From Nitrososphaeria archaeon (lineage in GTDB: Archaea; Thermoproteota; Nitrososphaeria; JACIWG01): 17,906 bases of DNA. Below are positions 1 through 7,200 of this stretch, piece by piece (position 1 is the stretch's first letter; each line of letters opens with the position of its first letter). The stretch lies in contig JARVJS010000019.1 of NCBI GenBank assembly GCA_029776125.1, positions 1 through 17,906 of the forward strand. The letters run 5' to 3'. The notes beneath the pieces were generated by a model, which saw nothing but the letters and a program-made list of their open reading frames with translations, was not told the origin of the DNA and did not search any database. A program made the translations under genes and the position numbers.

Positions 1-96
1 GGACATTGCCATCCGGGCTGCGGACGGGCCGGAGGCCCGACGGCGGTTGCAGGCGGCCGGCTTCCGGTATGAAGGGGAGCTGGCGATCATGTTGCC
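1..96 (+). other. GC-rich foreign flank, probable bacterial coding fragment
   Basis: The first ~96 bases are strongly GC-rich, unlike the AT-rich sequence that follows at once. Frame 2 is open and reads like a normal bacterial protein fragment (for example DIAIRAADGPEARRRLQAAG), then degenerates after the change in composition. The adjoining archaeal gene is in frame 1 and its recognisable sequence begins near base 97. I read this as a chimeric join (assembly or cloning artefact) rather than a real neighbour. The fragment vaguely resembles ACT-domain proteins, but I cannot name it. The exact join is uncertain by several bases. Confidence 0.7.
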
Positions 97-771
97 AAGG
101 AAATTTATTATGATAAAATTTTATACATTAAAGATTTTGAAAAAAATATTAATTTTAGCCAAAAGGTGAGGGGGCAATTATTTAATAAAGCTGTTATAGG
201 TATTGCTAGAAAAATTGTTAAAGCTGACGAAAAAAATTTTTATTACGGTGGAACAATATTACAATTCAGTAAACCTTTATTTCATGGTGAGGAGAATAGT
301 AAATTAGGATATGTTTTAGCAACCATTTTAAGGAGCGGGGGATTGACATTCCTTCATACTTCAGACGTTCAAGGAGCAATTTCCGATTATACTTTTAAAT
401 TCATTTTAGATGAACAACCAGATATATTAATTATAGGAGGACCACCTACATATCTTAATAGTTTTGAAGAAAAAAATTATATTTTTGCAAAAGATAACCT
501 TTTTAAACTAGTTGAGGCAACAAAATTGATGATAATTGATCACCACCTTTTAAGAGATACTAAAGCAATGGCCTTTGTAGAAAGTTTAAAGAGTAGGGCA
601 AAAGAATTTAAAAATCAGGTAAAGACCTTTGCAGAATTCCAAGGAAAGGATAACCAGTTACTTGAGGCAAAACGAATGAAACTATATTTAGAAGATGAGC
701 CTAGCAAAGAATTTATGCACTGGGTTAACTTACCTACTGAAATTCGGAGGAAGAAGTTCCCGCCTCTTTAG
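97..771 (+). CDS. UPF0282 family metallo-beta-lactamase-fold protein, 5'-truncated
   Basis: This is the C-terminal two thirds of an archaeal UPF0282 protein, a family with predicted metallo-beta-lactamase hydrolase fold and no established substrate. Frame 1 is open from about base 97 and reads EIYYDKILYIKDFEKNINFS, a family-like stretch that precedes the first in-frame start-like codon (GTG at 166), so 166 is not the true start. Further on come a TSDVQG motif, GGPPTY, and IIDHHLLRD, which resembles a metal-binding histidine cluster. The N-terminal HxHxDH-bearing part is missing because the archaeal sequence is cut by the GC-rich flank. The 3' end overlaps the convergent gene at 734-1144 by 38 bases. 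Family assignment rests on motif recall. Confidence 0.75.
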   Translation, partial: KEIYYDKILYIKDFEKNINFSQKVRGQLFNKAVIGIARKIVKADEKNFYYGGTILQFSKPLFHGEENSKLGYVLATILRSGGLTFLHTSDVQGAISDYTFKFILDEQPDILIIGGPPTYLNSFEEKNYIFAKDNLFKLVEATKLMIIDHHLLRDTKAMAFVESLKSRAKEFKNQVKTFAEFQGKDNQLLEAKRMKLYLEDEPSKEFMHWVNLPTEIRRKKFPPL

Positions 772-1144
772 CAAGCATACTTTCTATTTGCTCCTTGGTT
801 AATATTCCTGAATCTATCAAATTTGCAATCGAATTTGCTGAAGCTACACCTGTTAATTTTCCTATTTTTCCACTAATCTGTCGCCATTTTAATCTTGTAT
901 TACCACTTTTAGACACGTATATTATTCCAAGTATATCCTTAGCATTAACAAATGTTATATCATATATTTTTGTAAGAGTTACTTTATCGGCTGCCTCTAT
1001 ATATATTGCACCTGGGCCTTCCTCTTTTTCTGGAAATATATCAGGGTTACGAATGTAGCTCTTTGGCATAAAAGAACGACAAGTACTATTTATCAAAAAA
1101 GTTCTCATTTTATTAAGGTGCACTGTCAGATTAATTTCCACCAT
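734..1144 (-). CDS. hypothetical protein, 136 aa
   Basis: I do not recognise a family. The 136-residue product has no signal peptide, membrane segment, cysteine pair or nucleotide-binding motif. The middle looks beta-rich (GAIYIEAADKVTLTKIYDITFV) and the C-terminal half looks helical (KIGKLTGVASANSIANLIDSGILTKEQIESMLAK), ending in a Ser/Glu-rich tail. That helical part could be a small helix-turn or dimerisation module, but this is a guess. The ATG at 1144 is the best start: a weak GGGGAT lies just upstream, and a TATA-like element (TTTAAAAA on the minus strand, 1187-1194) sits about 45 bases upstream. The 3' end overlaps the UPF0282 gene tail-to-tail. Coding status is supported by length and promoter placement only. 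Confidence 0.6.
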   Translation of the reverse strand: MVEINLTVHLNKMRTFLINSTCRSFMPKSYIRNPDIFPEKEEGPGAIYIEAADKVTLTKIYDITFVNAKDILGIIYVSKSGNTRLKWRQISGKIGKLTGVASANSIANLIDSGILTKEQIESMLAKEAGTSSSEFQ

Positions 1145-1176
1145 ACTATCCCCAGATATTATTTTAACATAAGGGC

Positions 1177-1194
1177 TATAAATTAGTTTTTAAA
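1177..1194. promoter_or_regulatory. divergent TATA-like elements
   Basis: Two AT-rich cores lie back to back. TATAAAT (1177-1183) reads rightward, with an expected transcription start near 1204. TTTAAAAA (minus strand, 1187-1194) reads leftward, with an expected start about 20 bases before the ATG at 1144. Assignment is by spacing to what lies downstream. Confidence 0.45.
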
Positions 1195-1203
1195 TAGATT
1201 TTG

Positions 1204-1299
1204 TTGGGCGATGAAGAAAAAAAGGATTCGAATTTTTTATGAGAGAGATCTTGAGTTCAGAGCCCAAAAATTATTTTCACTCACCTCTCTCTATTTTTT
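1204..1299 (+). ncRNA. possible structured RNA between divergent genes
   Basis: This gap between the gene at 1144 and orc1/cdc6 holds no ORF but has paired elements. TTGGGC (1204-1209) pairs perfectly with GCCCAA (1262-1267), and GAGAGAG (1241-1247) pairs with CTCTCTC (1285-1291), which is followed by a T-run (1294-1299) like an archaeal terminator. The two pairings interleave, so together they would form a pseudoknot. A TATA-like TATAAAT (1177-1183) is placed for a start near 1204. GATGA directly after the first stem strand and CAGA just before its partner resemble degenerate C and D boxes, but there is no convincing second pair. It could also be only a leader of orc1/cdc6. Confidence 0.25.
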
Positions 1300-1322
1300 A
1301 TATAGCAAAACTAAAGTTATAG

Positions 1323-1340
1323 TTAAATAATTGTTTAAAT
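1323..1340 (+). promoter_or_regulatory. TATA-like promoter region of orc1/cdc6
   Basis: AT-rich TTAAATAA (1323-1330) and TTTAAAT (1334-1340) lie 16-33 bases before the ATG at 1356. There is no Shine-Dalgarno sequence. This placement fits a leaderless or nearly leaderless mRNA. Confidence 0.5.
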
Positions 1341-1355
1341 TATCTTTATGCAAAG

Positions 1356-2522
1356 ATGATAGAAGAATATCGAATATTCAAAGATGAGAGCAAACTCTCT
1401 CCAGAGTATATTCCAAAGAGAATACCGCATAGGGAAAAGGAGTTAAACGAATTAAAGAGATATTTTAAGACAGTATTACAAGATCCTAAAAAAAGTAGTC
1501 AACAAGTTTTCATAGTAGGGGCAGTAGGAAGTGGAAAAACACTTATTTCCAAAAAATTTCTTCAATATGTGGCTGAACAGTACAGTTTCCATGATATAAG
1601 ATTAAAGACCTTTTATACAAACTGTAGAGTTAATAAGGTGTTTGGAAGTATATTGAATAGTATTCTTTTTACCATAGGCCAAACATTTCCAACTAGAGGA
1701 TTTTCTTTAGACGAAATTGTACAATATTTTATATCAAAATTAAATGAAGAAAAGGTGCATGTAATAGCAGTTTTTGACGAGTTCGATGCACTTATTTCCC
1801 ATGAGGGAATAGAACCATTGTATATAATAACTAGAATCAGAGAAATGGGAACAGAAAATCAGATATTATCTTCAATTATAGTGAGTAAATCATTTTCTTA
1901 TTTAGATAAGGCAGATCCAAGTATATTAAGTTCTATACAAAAGAATATAATCAAGCTTGAGTCATATAATGAATCACAACTCAAGGACATACTTTATGAT
2001 CGTGTTATAATAGCTTTTGAAGAGGATACAGTTGAAAATGAAACTATAGAATTAATTTCTAAACTTGCATCAAAATATGGAGATGCAAGATATGCCATAG
2101 AACTACTTCAACTTTCAGGAAGAATTGCAGAATTTAGGAGAGAGAGAAAGGTTAGACCAGAACATGTTAGAGAAGCAAGATTACAATTACCACCTCAGAT
2201 AAGGAAAGAAGAATTAAATTATTTAGATATTCATGAGAAAATAATCTTGTTAGCATTAACTAAGCTCTTAAAGGAACAATTGGATAGTTATGTTACACTA
2301 AAGATTCTAGAACAAGAATATGAGAACATGTGCAAAAAATTTGGAAAAGAGGCTCTAAAACACACTCAATTTTGGTTAAAAATAAAAAATTTAAGCCAAA
2401 AGGAGATCATAAGCTCAACAGTAACAGGTGCTGAACCTAAAGGAAGGACCACATTAATTAGCCTATTAAATGTCCCAGCTGAGCAGCTCTATAATGAAAT
2501 AAAAGAGAGACTAGAATTATGA
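1356..2522 (+). CDS. cdc6: Orc1/Cdc6-type replication initiator ATPase
   Basis: Archaeal Orc1/Cdc6 proteins bind origin repeats and help load the MCM helicase. The 388-residue length is normal. The N-terminus IFKDESKLSPEYIPKRIPHR is the family signature. Walker A GAVGSGKT is at residues 55-62 and Walker B IAVFDEFD at 137-144. The sensor-2 segment GDARYAIELL is near residue 240, and a C-terminal winged helix ends in the typical GRTTLISL. Two positions are unusual: where the family usually has SND (sensor 1) this protein has SKS (residues 177-179), and where it has DPRV (arginine finger) this has DPSI (187-190). It may therefore be a divergent paralogue with altered ATPase behaviour. Its stop overlaps the next gene by 4 bases (ATGA), implying co-translation. 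The start has no Shine-Dalgarno and a TATA element close upstream. Confidence 0.92.
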   Translation: MIEEYRIFKDESKLSPEYIPKRIPHREKELNELKRYFKTVLQDPKKSSQQVFIVGAVGSGKTLISKKFLQYVAEQYSFHDIRLKTFYTNCRVNKVFGSILNSILFTIGQTFPTRGFSLDEIVQYFISKLNEEKVHVIAVFDEFDALISHEGIEPLYIITRIREMGTENQILSSIIVSKSFSYLDKADPSILSSIQKNIIKLESYNESQLKDILYDRVIIAFEEDTVENETIELISKLASKYGDARYAIELLQLSGRIAEFRRERKVRPEHVREARLQLPPQIRKEELNYLDIHEKIILLALTKLLKEQLDSYVTLKILEQEYENMCKKFGKEALKHTQFWLKIKNLSQKEIISSTVTGAEPKGRTTLISLLNVPAEQLYNEIKERLEL

Positions 2523-2812
2523 GTGAGGGTTTAACCCTTTTTAATAGCAAAGGTAAATTTAAAATTTTAAAAATCCTTCTTGAAGAAGATGAGATAAATA
2601 TTTCAGCTTTGATTAGAAAGACTAGAATATCATATAAGTTTATGGAAAGGTATCTTCTTGAACTAGAGAGAGAAGGAATAATTAGACAGAAAAGGTTTGG
2701 CAAAATAAGGATTATAAGTCTTGAAGACAATGGGCTTACTCGGGTACTTAAGGAATTTTTTTTAACGTTAGAAAAAATTGAAAAAGAAGATTATGTTAAG
2801 GGATATGTTTGA
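2519..2812 (+). CDS. small winged-helix DNA-binding protein
   Basis: This 97-residue protein looks like an archaeal winged helix-turn-helix regulator. Residues ~12-65 give FKILKILLEEDEINISALIR, then a recognition-helix candidate SYKFMERYLLELEREGIIR, then a wing RFGKIRIISL. A charged helical tail (LTRVLKEFFLTLEKIEKED) could dimerise. It starts inside the stop of orc1/cdc6 (ATGA, 4-base overlap), so the two are almost certainly co-translated and may act together, for instance in control of the initiator gene. That role is inferred from position only. It ends 5 bases from the convergent EF-2 gene. I cannot assign it to a specific family such as ArsR or PadR. Confidence 0.7.
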   Translation: MSEGLTLFNSKGKFKILKILLEEDEINISALIRKTRISYKFMERYLLELEREGIIRQKRFGKIRIISLEDNGLTRVLKEFFLTLEKIEKEDYVKGYV

Positions 2813-2817
2813 GTCCC

Positions 2818-5041
2818 TTATTCTTTGTCTATGAACTCTTCCGGTGAAGGTGGAGTCTCGTTTAATCCTTTTCTCTTTCTAATAGATGCAACAAGTTGCG
2901 GAAGAATGTTCGAAGGAACAGGGCTCCATTCTTTAAAGTGCGTGTTCCACATTGCCTTGCCTGCGGTTGCACCTCTCATAGCTTCACTTAAATCAAAAGT
3001 TTCCGCGGCAGGTATAACACCTTCTATTATTGTGAGTACACCCTTTTGTTCAACATTCAACATTTTCCCCCTTCTAGCAGAGATTACTCCAGCAACTGCT
3101 CCAATTAAATCACTATTTGCTTTTATTTCTATACCTAAAACAGGTTCAAGTAATGTTGGGTTTGCTAAAAGCATTGCACCTAAAATTGCCCGCCTAGAAG
3201 CAGGTAAAAGTTGGGCATAAGTTCTGTGAGCAGGATCTTCATGAAATTCTGCATGATGCAGAACAACTTTGATACCCCTACATGGTTCTTGAGCTAATGG
3301 ACCATTTTCCATTACATCAAAAAAGCCAACTCTTATTGAGTCTATTGATTCTTGCATAAATTGAACACCTTTTGTAGCATCAACAAACAGATTACCTCTT
3401 GGATCAACGGCAACGACATTTCTTGCTTCATCAGCATCCCATCCATGTTCCCTAAGTATCTTGGCTATAGTTTTTCTATCAAGCTGCTCGTTAATAGTAT
3501 TGTTCCTTATTAATTCGATAACTTCAGGTGTTAAAGGTTCTACACGCATAAATATACGATTGTGCTTATTTGGAGACTTAGCCATAACTGGCCCAGCAGA
3601 CGTTCTTATGGTTTCACGATAGTTTATAAGTGGAGCTGTAGTCACTATTTCCAAACCAGTTTGAGTAATAAGTGTGGTAGCTATTTCTAAATGCAATACA
3701 CCCATACCAGACATTAACATTTCACCAGTTTCTTCATTAATTTTGATTACAAGGTTAGGATCTTCAATGGACAGCCTACGTAATGTTTCAATAAGTTTAG
3801 GTAAATCTCTTGGATACTTAGGTTCAATTGCAATCGTCACTACAGGTTCTGAGACATAACGTATCTGTTCAAAGGGGACAATATCCTTTATTGACGATAA
3901 CGTTTCACCTGCTCTTGCAGCATCTAATCCTAATAAGGCTGGGATGTTCCCTGCTGTAAGAACACCAACAATTTCTCTAAATGGGCCCATGAACATACTT
4001 ACTGATTGTACACGAGCATGGGTTTTTGCGTTATGTAAATAAAGTATGTCACCATCGTGCACTGTGCCTGAAAAGAGTCTACCAACTGCAACTACACCAG
4101 CCTGCGGGTCGACTACCACATTTGTGACCATCATAACAGTGGGCCCTCTTTCATCACAATTTAAAAGAGCCTGACCTACCTCAGAGTTTAAGTCACCTTT
4201 CCATATTTTTGGAATACGATATTTTTGTGCAACATGTGGTGGGGGATGGTGCCTTATCACCATTGAGAGAATAGCGTCATGTAATGGTATGTTTTCAGCT
4301 AATGTTTTAACATCACCAGTTTCATATGCCTTATATATGTCACTGAATCGTACACCTTTCTTTTGGGCAATCATAAAATTGAAGCCCCAACGATCCTTTG
4401 CTGAACCAAATGCAACACTACTATCTTGTATACTTACCTTCCATTTTGATTTAAATTCCGGTTCAGCATAAATATCTATTAGATTATTAAATTCATTAAC
4501 TATATTTGCAAGCCAAACCTGCATTTTATCTGGAGTAAGTTTCAATTCCTTAATCAGTCTATCAATTTTGTTTATATATAATACGGGGCGAACTCTTTCT
4601 TCGAGAGCTTGTCGAGTTACTGTTTCAGTCTGTGTCATTATTCCTTCAACTGCATCACATACTACAACAGCACCGTCAATTGCACGTAAACTCCTTGTCA
4701 CCCTTCCAGTGAAGTCAATGTGACCTGGAGTATCAATTAGATTTATTACATATGGAACATTTTCGTATTCATAATAAAGTGTAACATTTGCTGCTTTGAT
4801 AGTCATTTGCCTCTGTTGCTCGAGATCCATATAATCTAAGGCAAGAGCTTGACCAGCAAGAGCTGGACTAAGCATACCACAAGCAGCAAGTAGACTATCA
4901 CTCATAGTAGTTTTCCCATGATCAACATGGGCAACAACACCCAGATTATTCGGGTTTAGAATTAAGTCTCTAAACCTTTCGAATCTGGTCCTTGTTGCCT
5001 ATGATTTTTAATGCCTCAGCTGTAGTTTTATATCTTGGCAT
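2818..5041 (-). CDS. fusA: translation elongation factor 2 (EF-2), interrupted by a BHB intron
   Basis: aEF-2 is the GTPase that drives ribosomal translocation. Exon 1 is 5041-4979 (21 codons, MPRYKTTAEALKIIGNKDQIR). Exon 2 is 4947-2818, beginning NLGVVAHVDHGKTT. Joined, they give 730 residues, the usual archaeal length. GTPase motifs are present: G1 AHVDHGKT (27-34), switch I QMTIKAANVT, G3 DTPGH and G4 NKID, followed by domains II-V. Exon 1 cannot be read directly into exon 2: the frames differ and TAG follows two codons after Arg21. The 31-nt gap carries a canonical splice motif (separate entry). The ATG at 4905, which lies after the P-loop, is not a credible start. The diphthamide-loop histidine (His595, bases 3226-3228) is kept, but HRT replaces the usual HRG. 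A TATA-like element is at 5073-5080. The TAG after codon 23 would end unspliced product early. Confidence 0.93.
4948..4978 (-). other. 31-nt archaeal bulge-helix-bulge intron in the EF-2 mRNA
   Basis: Read on the minus strand, the sequence gives in order: outer helix CAGA (4987-4984), central helix TTCG (4983-4980), 3-nt bulge AAA (4979-4977), inner stem GGTTTAGA (4976-4969), loop GACTTAAT (4968-4961), inner stem TCTAAACC (4960-4953), central helix CGAA (4952-4949), 3-nt bulge TAA (4948-4946), outer helix TCTG (4945-4942). All helices are perfectly complementary, and the two bulges lie on opposite strands four pairs apart, which is the canonical hBHBh' substrate of archaeal splicing endonuclease. 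Cutting at equivalent bulge positions removes 31 nt, and every choice of bulge position gives the same joined sequence, CGAAATCTG (Arg-Asn-Leu). The intron shifts frame and contains a stop, so splicing is needed to make EF-2. Confidence 0.92.
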
Positions 5042-5072
5042 AGTGAACCACACTAAACCACTAGAAAAACCC

Positions 5073-5080
5073 TTTTAAAA
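5073..5080 (-). promoter_or_regulatory. TATA box of the EF-2 gene
   Basis: TTTTAAAA lies about 36 bases upstream of the EF-2 ATG (5041), flanked on the minus strand by AAGGG. The spacing predicts a short leader of about 10 bases. Confidence 0.5.
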
Positions 5081-5151
5081 GATTTTGGAAAAATTATGTA
5101 AAATGATTGAATGTAGAAAATTTCCTTTACAGGCTTTAACTGAATTTTTAG

Positions 5152-5754
5152 TTATTCAATATTAGCATGCCTTTCTTTCATATCAGACTCTGATACATGA
5201 AACTCGGCGATAAGGGTGGCTATTATTGAATCAAGTAAAAATAATGCACTATCTTCAAAAAGTGTGCCTAGCGGGGCAAGAGGCTCATGGAGACCTAATA
5301 TTTGTCTCGCAAAATAATCTCTAGGAGAAACTTCAATTCGCCCTTTCAAAAGCACAATATGATTAGAAAGTTTACCTAAAGGAGAAGAAGCGTAAGAAGT
5401 TATTGATACGATCTTTGCACCTACTTGTTTTGCTGCTTCTGCGGCAGTAACTATGAGCTTTGTTGAACCTGAACCTGAAATTGCTATAACAAGGTCCTCT
5501 TTGGAAATTGATGGGACAATCGTATCACCTAAGACATAAGCATTAAAACCTAAATGAAGAAGACGCATTGCAAATGCACGTCCAACTAGGCCACTTCGTC
5601 CAGCGCCCATTATCAGAATTTTACTACTTCTATGTGATTTTAACATATCAACAAAAACTCTTAATTCTTCTTCATTAACTTGGGACAAATTTTCTTTTAC
5701 AAGTTCAGATAAAAGTATGGCTCGTTCCTTAATACTTTGCACATTACTGCTCAT
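5152..5754 (-). CDS. hxlB: 6-phospho-3-hexuloisomerase (SIS domain)
   Basis: Phosphohexuloisomerase interconverts fructose 6-phosphate and arabino-3-hexulose 6-phosphate. In archaea this is the reverse ribulose monophosphate route that supplies pentoses. The 200-residue SIS-domain protein has GAGRSGLVGRAFAMRL at ~50-65, the phosphosugar motif SGSGST (93-98), and the C-terminal stretch PLGTLFEDSALFLLDSI typical of this isomerase. Length is normal. The partner hexulose-phosphate synthase is not in this window. A TATA-like TTTTTATC (minus strand, 5778-5785) is centred 27 bases before the ATG and there is no Shine-Dalgarno, pointing to a leaderless mRNA independent of the upstream nuclease gene. 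The gap of about 110 bases to EF-2 suggests separate transcription of EF-2. Confidence 0.88.
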   Translation of the reverse strand: MSSNVQSIKERAILLSELVKENLSQVNEEELRVFVDMLKSHRSSKILIMGAGRSGLVGRAFAMRLLHLGFNAYVLGDTIVPSISKEDLVIAISGSGSTKLIVTAAEAAKQVGAKIVSITSYASSPLGKLSNHIVLLKGRIEVSPRDYFARQILGLHEPLAPLGTLFEDSALFLLDSIIATLIAEFHVSESDMKERHANIE

Positions 5755-5777
5755 ATTTTTAGGTTAACAGTATATTA

Positions 5778-5785
5778 GATAAAAA
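5778..5785 (-). promoter_or_regulatory. TATA box of hxlB
   Basis: TTTTTATC on the minus strand, preceded by AACC as a BRE-like element, is centred ~27 bases before the hxlB ATG at 5754. It lies just past the stop codon of the upstream nuclease gene. Confidence 0.55.
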
Positions 5786-5787
5786 GG

Positions 5788-6468
5788 TTATTCGCTTAAT
5801 TTTTCAAAGAAACGCTCATATAATTCTACATTAGTGTCTAAAATTAACCTTATCATCCGGGCCCTCTTTAATCCTACTCCAGGAACTTTAGAAAGTTCTT
5901 CAACTGACGCAAGGAAAATATTTTTAGGCGTGCCAAAATGCTTTAAAAGATTTACAGCAGTTTTATAGCCAATACCCGGAAGAGAAGAAATTAAGTAAAC
6001 CTGTTGCCCAAAAAAATCCTTTTTCTTAGCATGTTTAATAAAGTACTTGTCCTTTTTACTGGGAGCAACATTTAATAGACAATATAAGAAAAGGGCTGTT
6101 TCATCCTCAGAAGAAGAGTTAACTAGCTTTACCTTATAATTCATGAGAAGCGATGCAATAGCACATTGTATTGCCTTAGGATTTCTTACATAGAATTCTA
6201 CTTTATTATAATTTCCTTCTATTACAAGAAAAGCATTAACATAAGAGGAAGATAGCTGTTCTATCTGATGAAATAAGCGACCATCAAATAATGAATGGAC
6301 GAAGTCGTTAACTGATTTTCTTTCAACAGCTGTCTCAGGATTAATTATATAGTCACCTATTTCTAAGAATTTAAAAATGACATTTATATTCATTGACTTT
6401 AACAAATTAGGTATATTAGATTTTGATTCTCTAGAATCAACTATTATGGAGACCATCCCTTCCATCAT
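5788..6468 (-). CDS. xpf: XPF/ERCC4-type structure-specific endonuclease
   Basis: This is a short helicase-less XPF nuclease of the crenarchaeal/thaumarchaeal type, which cuts branched DNA during repair and fork processing, usually as a dimer. The ERCC4 domain includes VDSRE at the N-terminus, then GDY and the catalytic ERKSVND (Glu49, Arg50, Lys51, Asp55). The last ~60 residues form a tandem helix-hairpin-helix (SSLPGIGYKTAVNLLKHFG, ELSKVPGVGLKRARMI). I place the start at 6468, where ATGA overlaps the ecfT stop by 4 bases. A reading from 6525 only adds residues lying inside ecfT and unlike the family; ATGs at 6465 and 6456 are alternatives. The C-terminus lacks the obvious PCNA-binding QxxL/I-type tail found in crenarchaeal XPF. 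About 226 residues. Confidence 0.87.
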   Translation of the reverse strand: MMEGMVSIIVDSRESKSNIPNLLKSMNINVIFKFLEIGDYIINPETAVERKSVNDFVHSLFDGRLFHQIEQLSSSYVNAFLVIEGNYNKVEFYVRNPKAIQCAIASLLMNYKVKLVNSSSEDETALFLYCLLNVAPSKKDKYFIKHAKKKDFFGQQVYLISSLPGIGYKTAVNLLKHFGTPKNIFLASVEELSKVPGVGLKRARMIRLILDTNVELYERFFEKLSE

Positions 6469-7199
6469 AAATGGAAAAAGTATACGAGCAATATAAACAA
6501 AACAACTAGCATAAAATGTAGACACAGAATAAGGTAGTCCCTTCTTTTAAAATGTAATGTGTAATATGAAGTCCTTTTTTTAGAGAAACCATAAGCTCTT
6601 GACTCCATAGCTTCGGCAAGTTCTTCACTTCTGATAATAGATTGTACAATCAAAGGAATCAAAACAGGTATGTAATTACGTATACGCTTAAATATGCTTC
6701 CCTTTTCTATTTCAAGACCCCTAGAACGTTGTGAATCAATTATTTGAACAGCATCAAGTAATATTACTGGCACAAAACGCACTGCTGTAACAAAAGCGAA
6801 TATTAAATCATAAGGTAAATGTAAGGAACGCATAACAAGATCAAGTTCATCAGGAGAGGACGTTAGAAAAAAAATTGAGGAAGAAGAAATAATTGCAATA
6901 AAACGTAATGAAATAATTATTGAAAAAATTAGGTCATATCCTACTAACAGATTTATTACAAAGATCATGATAACAAACGTGAGAGAGAAAGTTATAGTTT
7001 TCGTCATTCTTCTTAAAACTTTGGATAGGGCACCTAATAGGAAGATCGCAAACAATAATATAGTGAATTCAAAAATGGTGCTACTAAAGAGAGAAAGAAT
7101 GAATAGTGAGAAAGAGATAATTAACTTTACTCTAGGATCCAGAGAGTGTATTATACTATCCTGTCGTCTATAGACTAGACCTTCTGCTAACCAAAACAT
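6465..7199 (-). CDS. ecfT: ECF transporter transmembrane subunit T (CbiQ-like)
   Basis: EcfT is the integral membrane scaffold that couples the two EcfA ATPases to a substrate-binding S subunit in energy-coupling-factor vitamin or metal importers. The 244-residue protein starts with the family pattern HSLDPRVKLI. Five or so hydrophobic segments follow (~30-55, ~70-88, ~92-112, ~130-155, ~215-243). The two ATPase-coupling Ala-Arg-Gly-type motifs appear as SQRSRGLE and MESRAYGF. It starts 1 base after ecfA2 and its stop overlaps the nuclease gene, so it is part of one operon. The strictly cobalt-specific name CbiQ is not justified, because no CbiM/N or other S subunit is encoded here. Confidence 0.88.
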   Translation of the reverse strand: MFWLAEGLVYRRQDSIIHSLDPRVKLIISFSLFILSLFSSTIFEFTILLFAIFLLGALSKVLRRMTKTITFSLTFVIMIFVINLLVGYDLIFSIIISLRFIAIISSSSIFFLTSSPDELDLVMRSLHLPYDLIFAFVTAVRFVPVILLDAVQIIDSQRSRGLEIEKGSIFKRIRNYIPVLIPLIVQSIIRSEELAEAMESRAYGFSKKRTSYYTLHFKRRDYLILCLHFMLVVLFILLVYFFHL

Positions 7200-7200
7200 T

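Noticed and set aside
1221..1245. T-arm-like GGATTCGAAT in the 1145-1355 spacer
   Set aside because: No acceptor, D or anticodon stems fit around it. The surrounding A and T runs pair by composition alone.
2818..4905. EF-2 starting at the ATG at 4905 (695 residues)
   Set aside because: This would omit the GTP-binding P-loop AHVDHGKT, which is encoded in the same frame just upstream; the full protein needs the exon join.
4905..5041. Simple frameshift mutation or pseudogene in EF-2
   Set aside because: The difference is a 31-nt insertion with perfect splice-motif geometry, and its removal restores the exact family sequence. EF-2 is essential and the rest of the gene is intact.
6469..6525. Longer N-terminus of the XPF-like nuclease from 6525
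   Set aside because: The extra residues are hydrophobic, lie wholly within ecfT in another frame and are unlike the family. The ATGA overlap at 6468 is the natural start.
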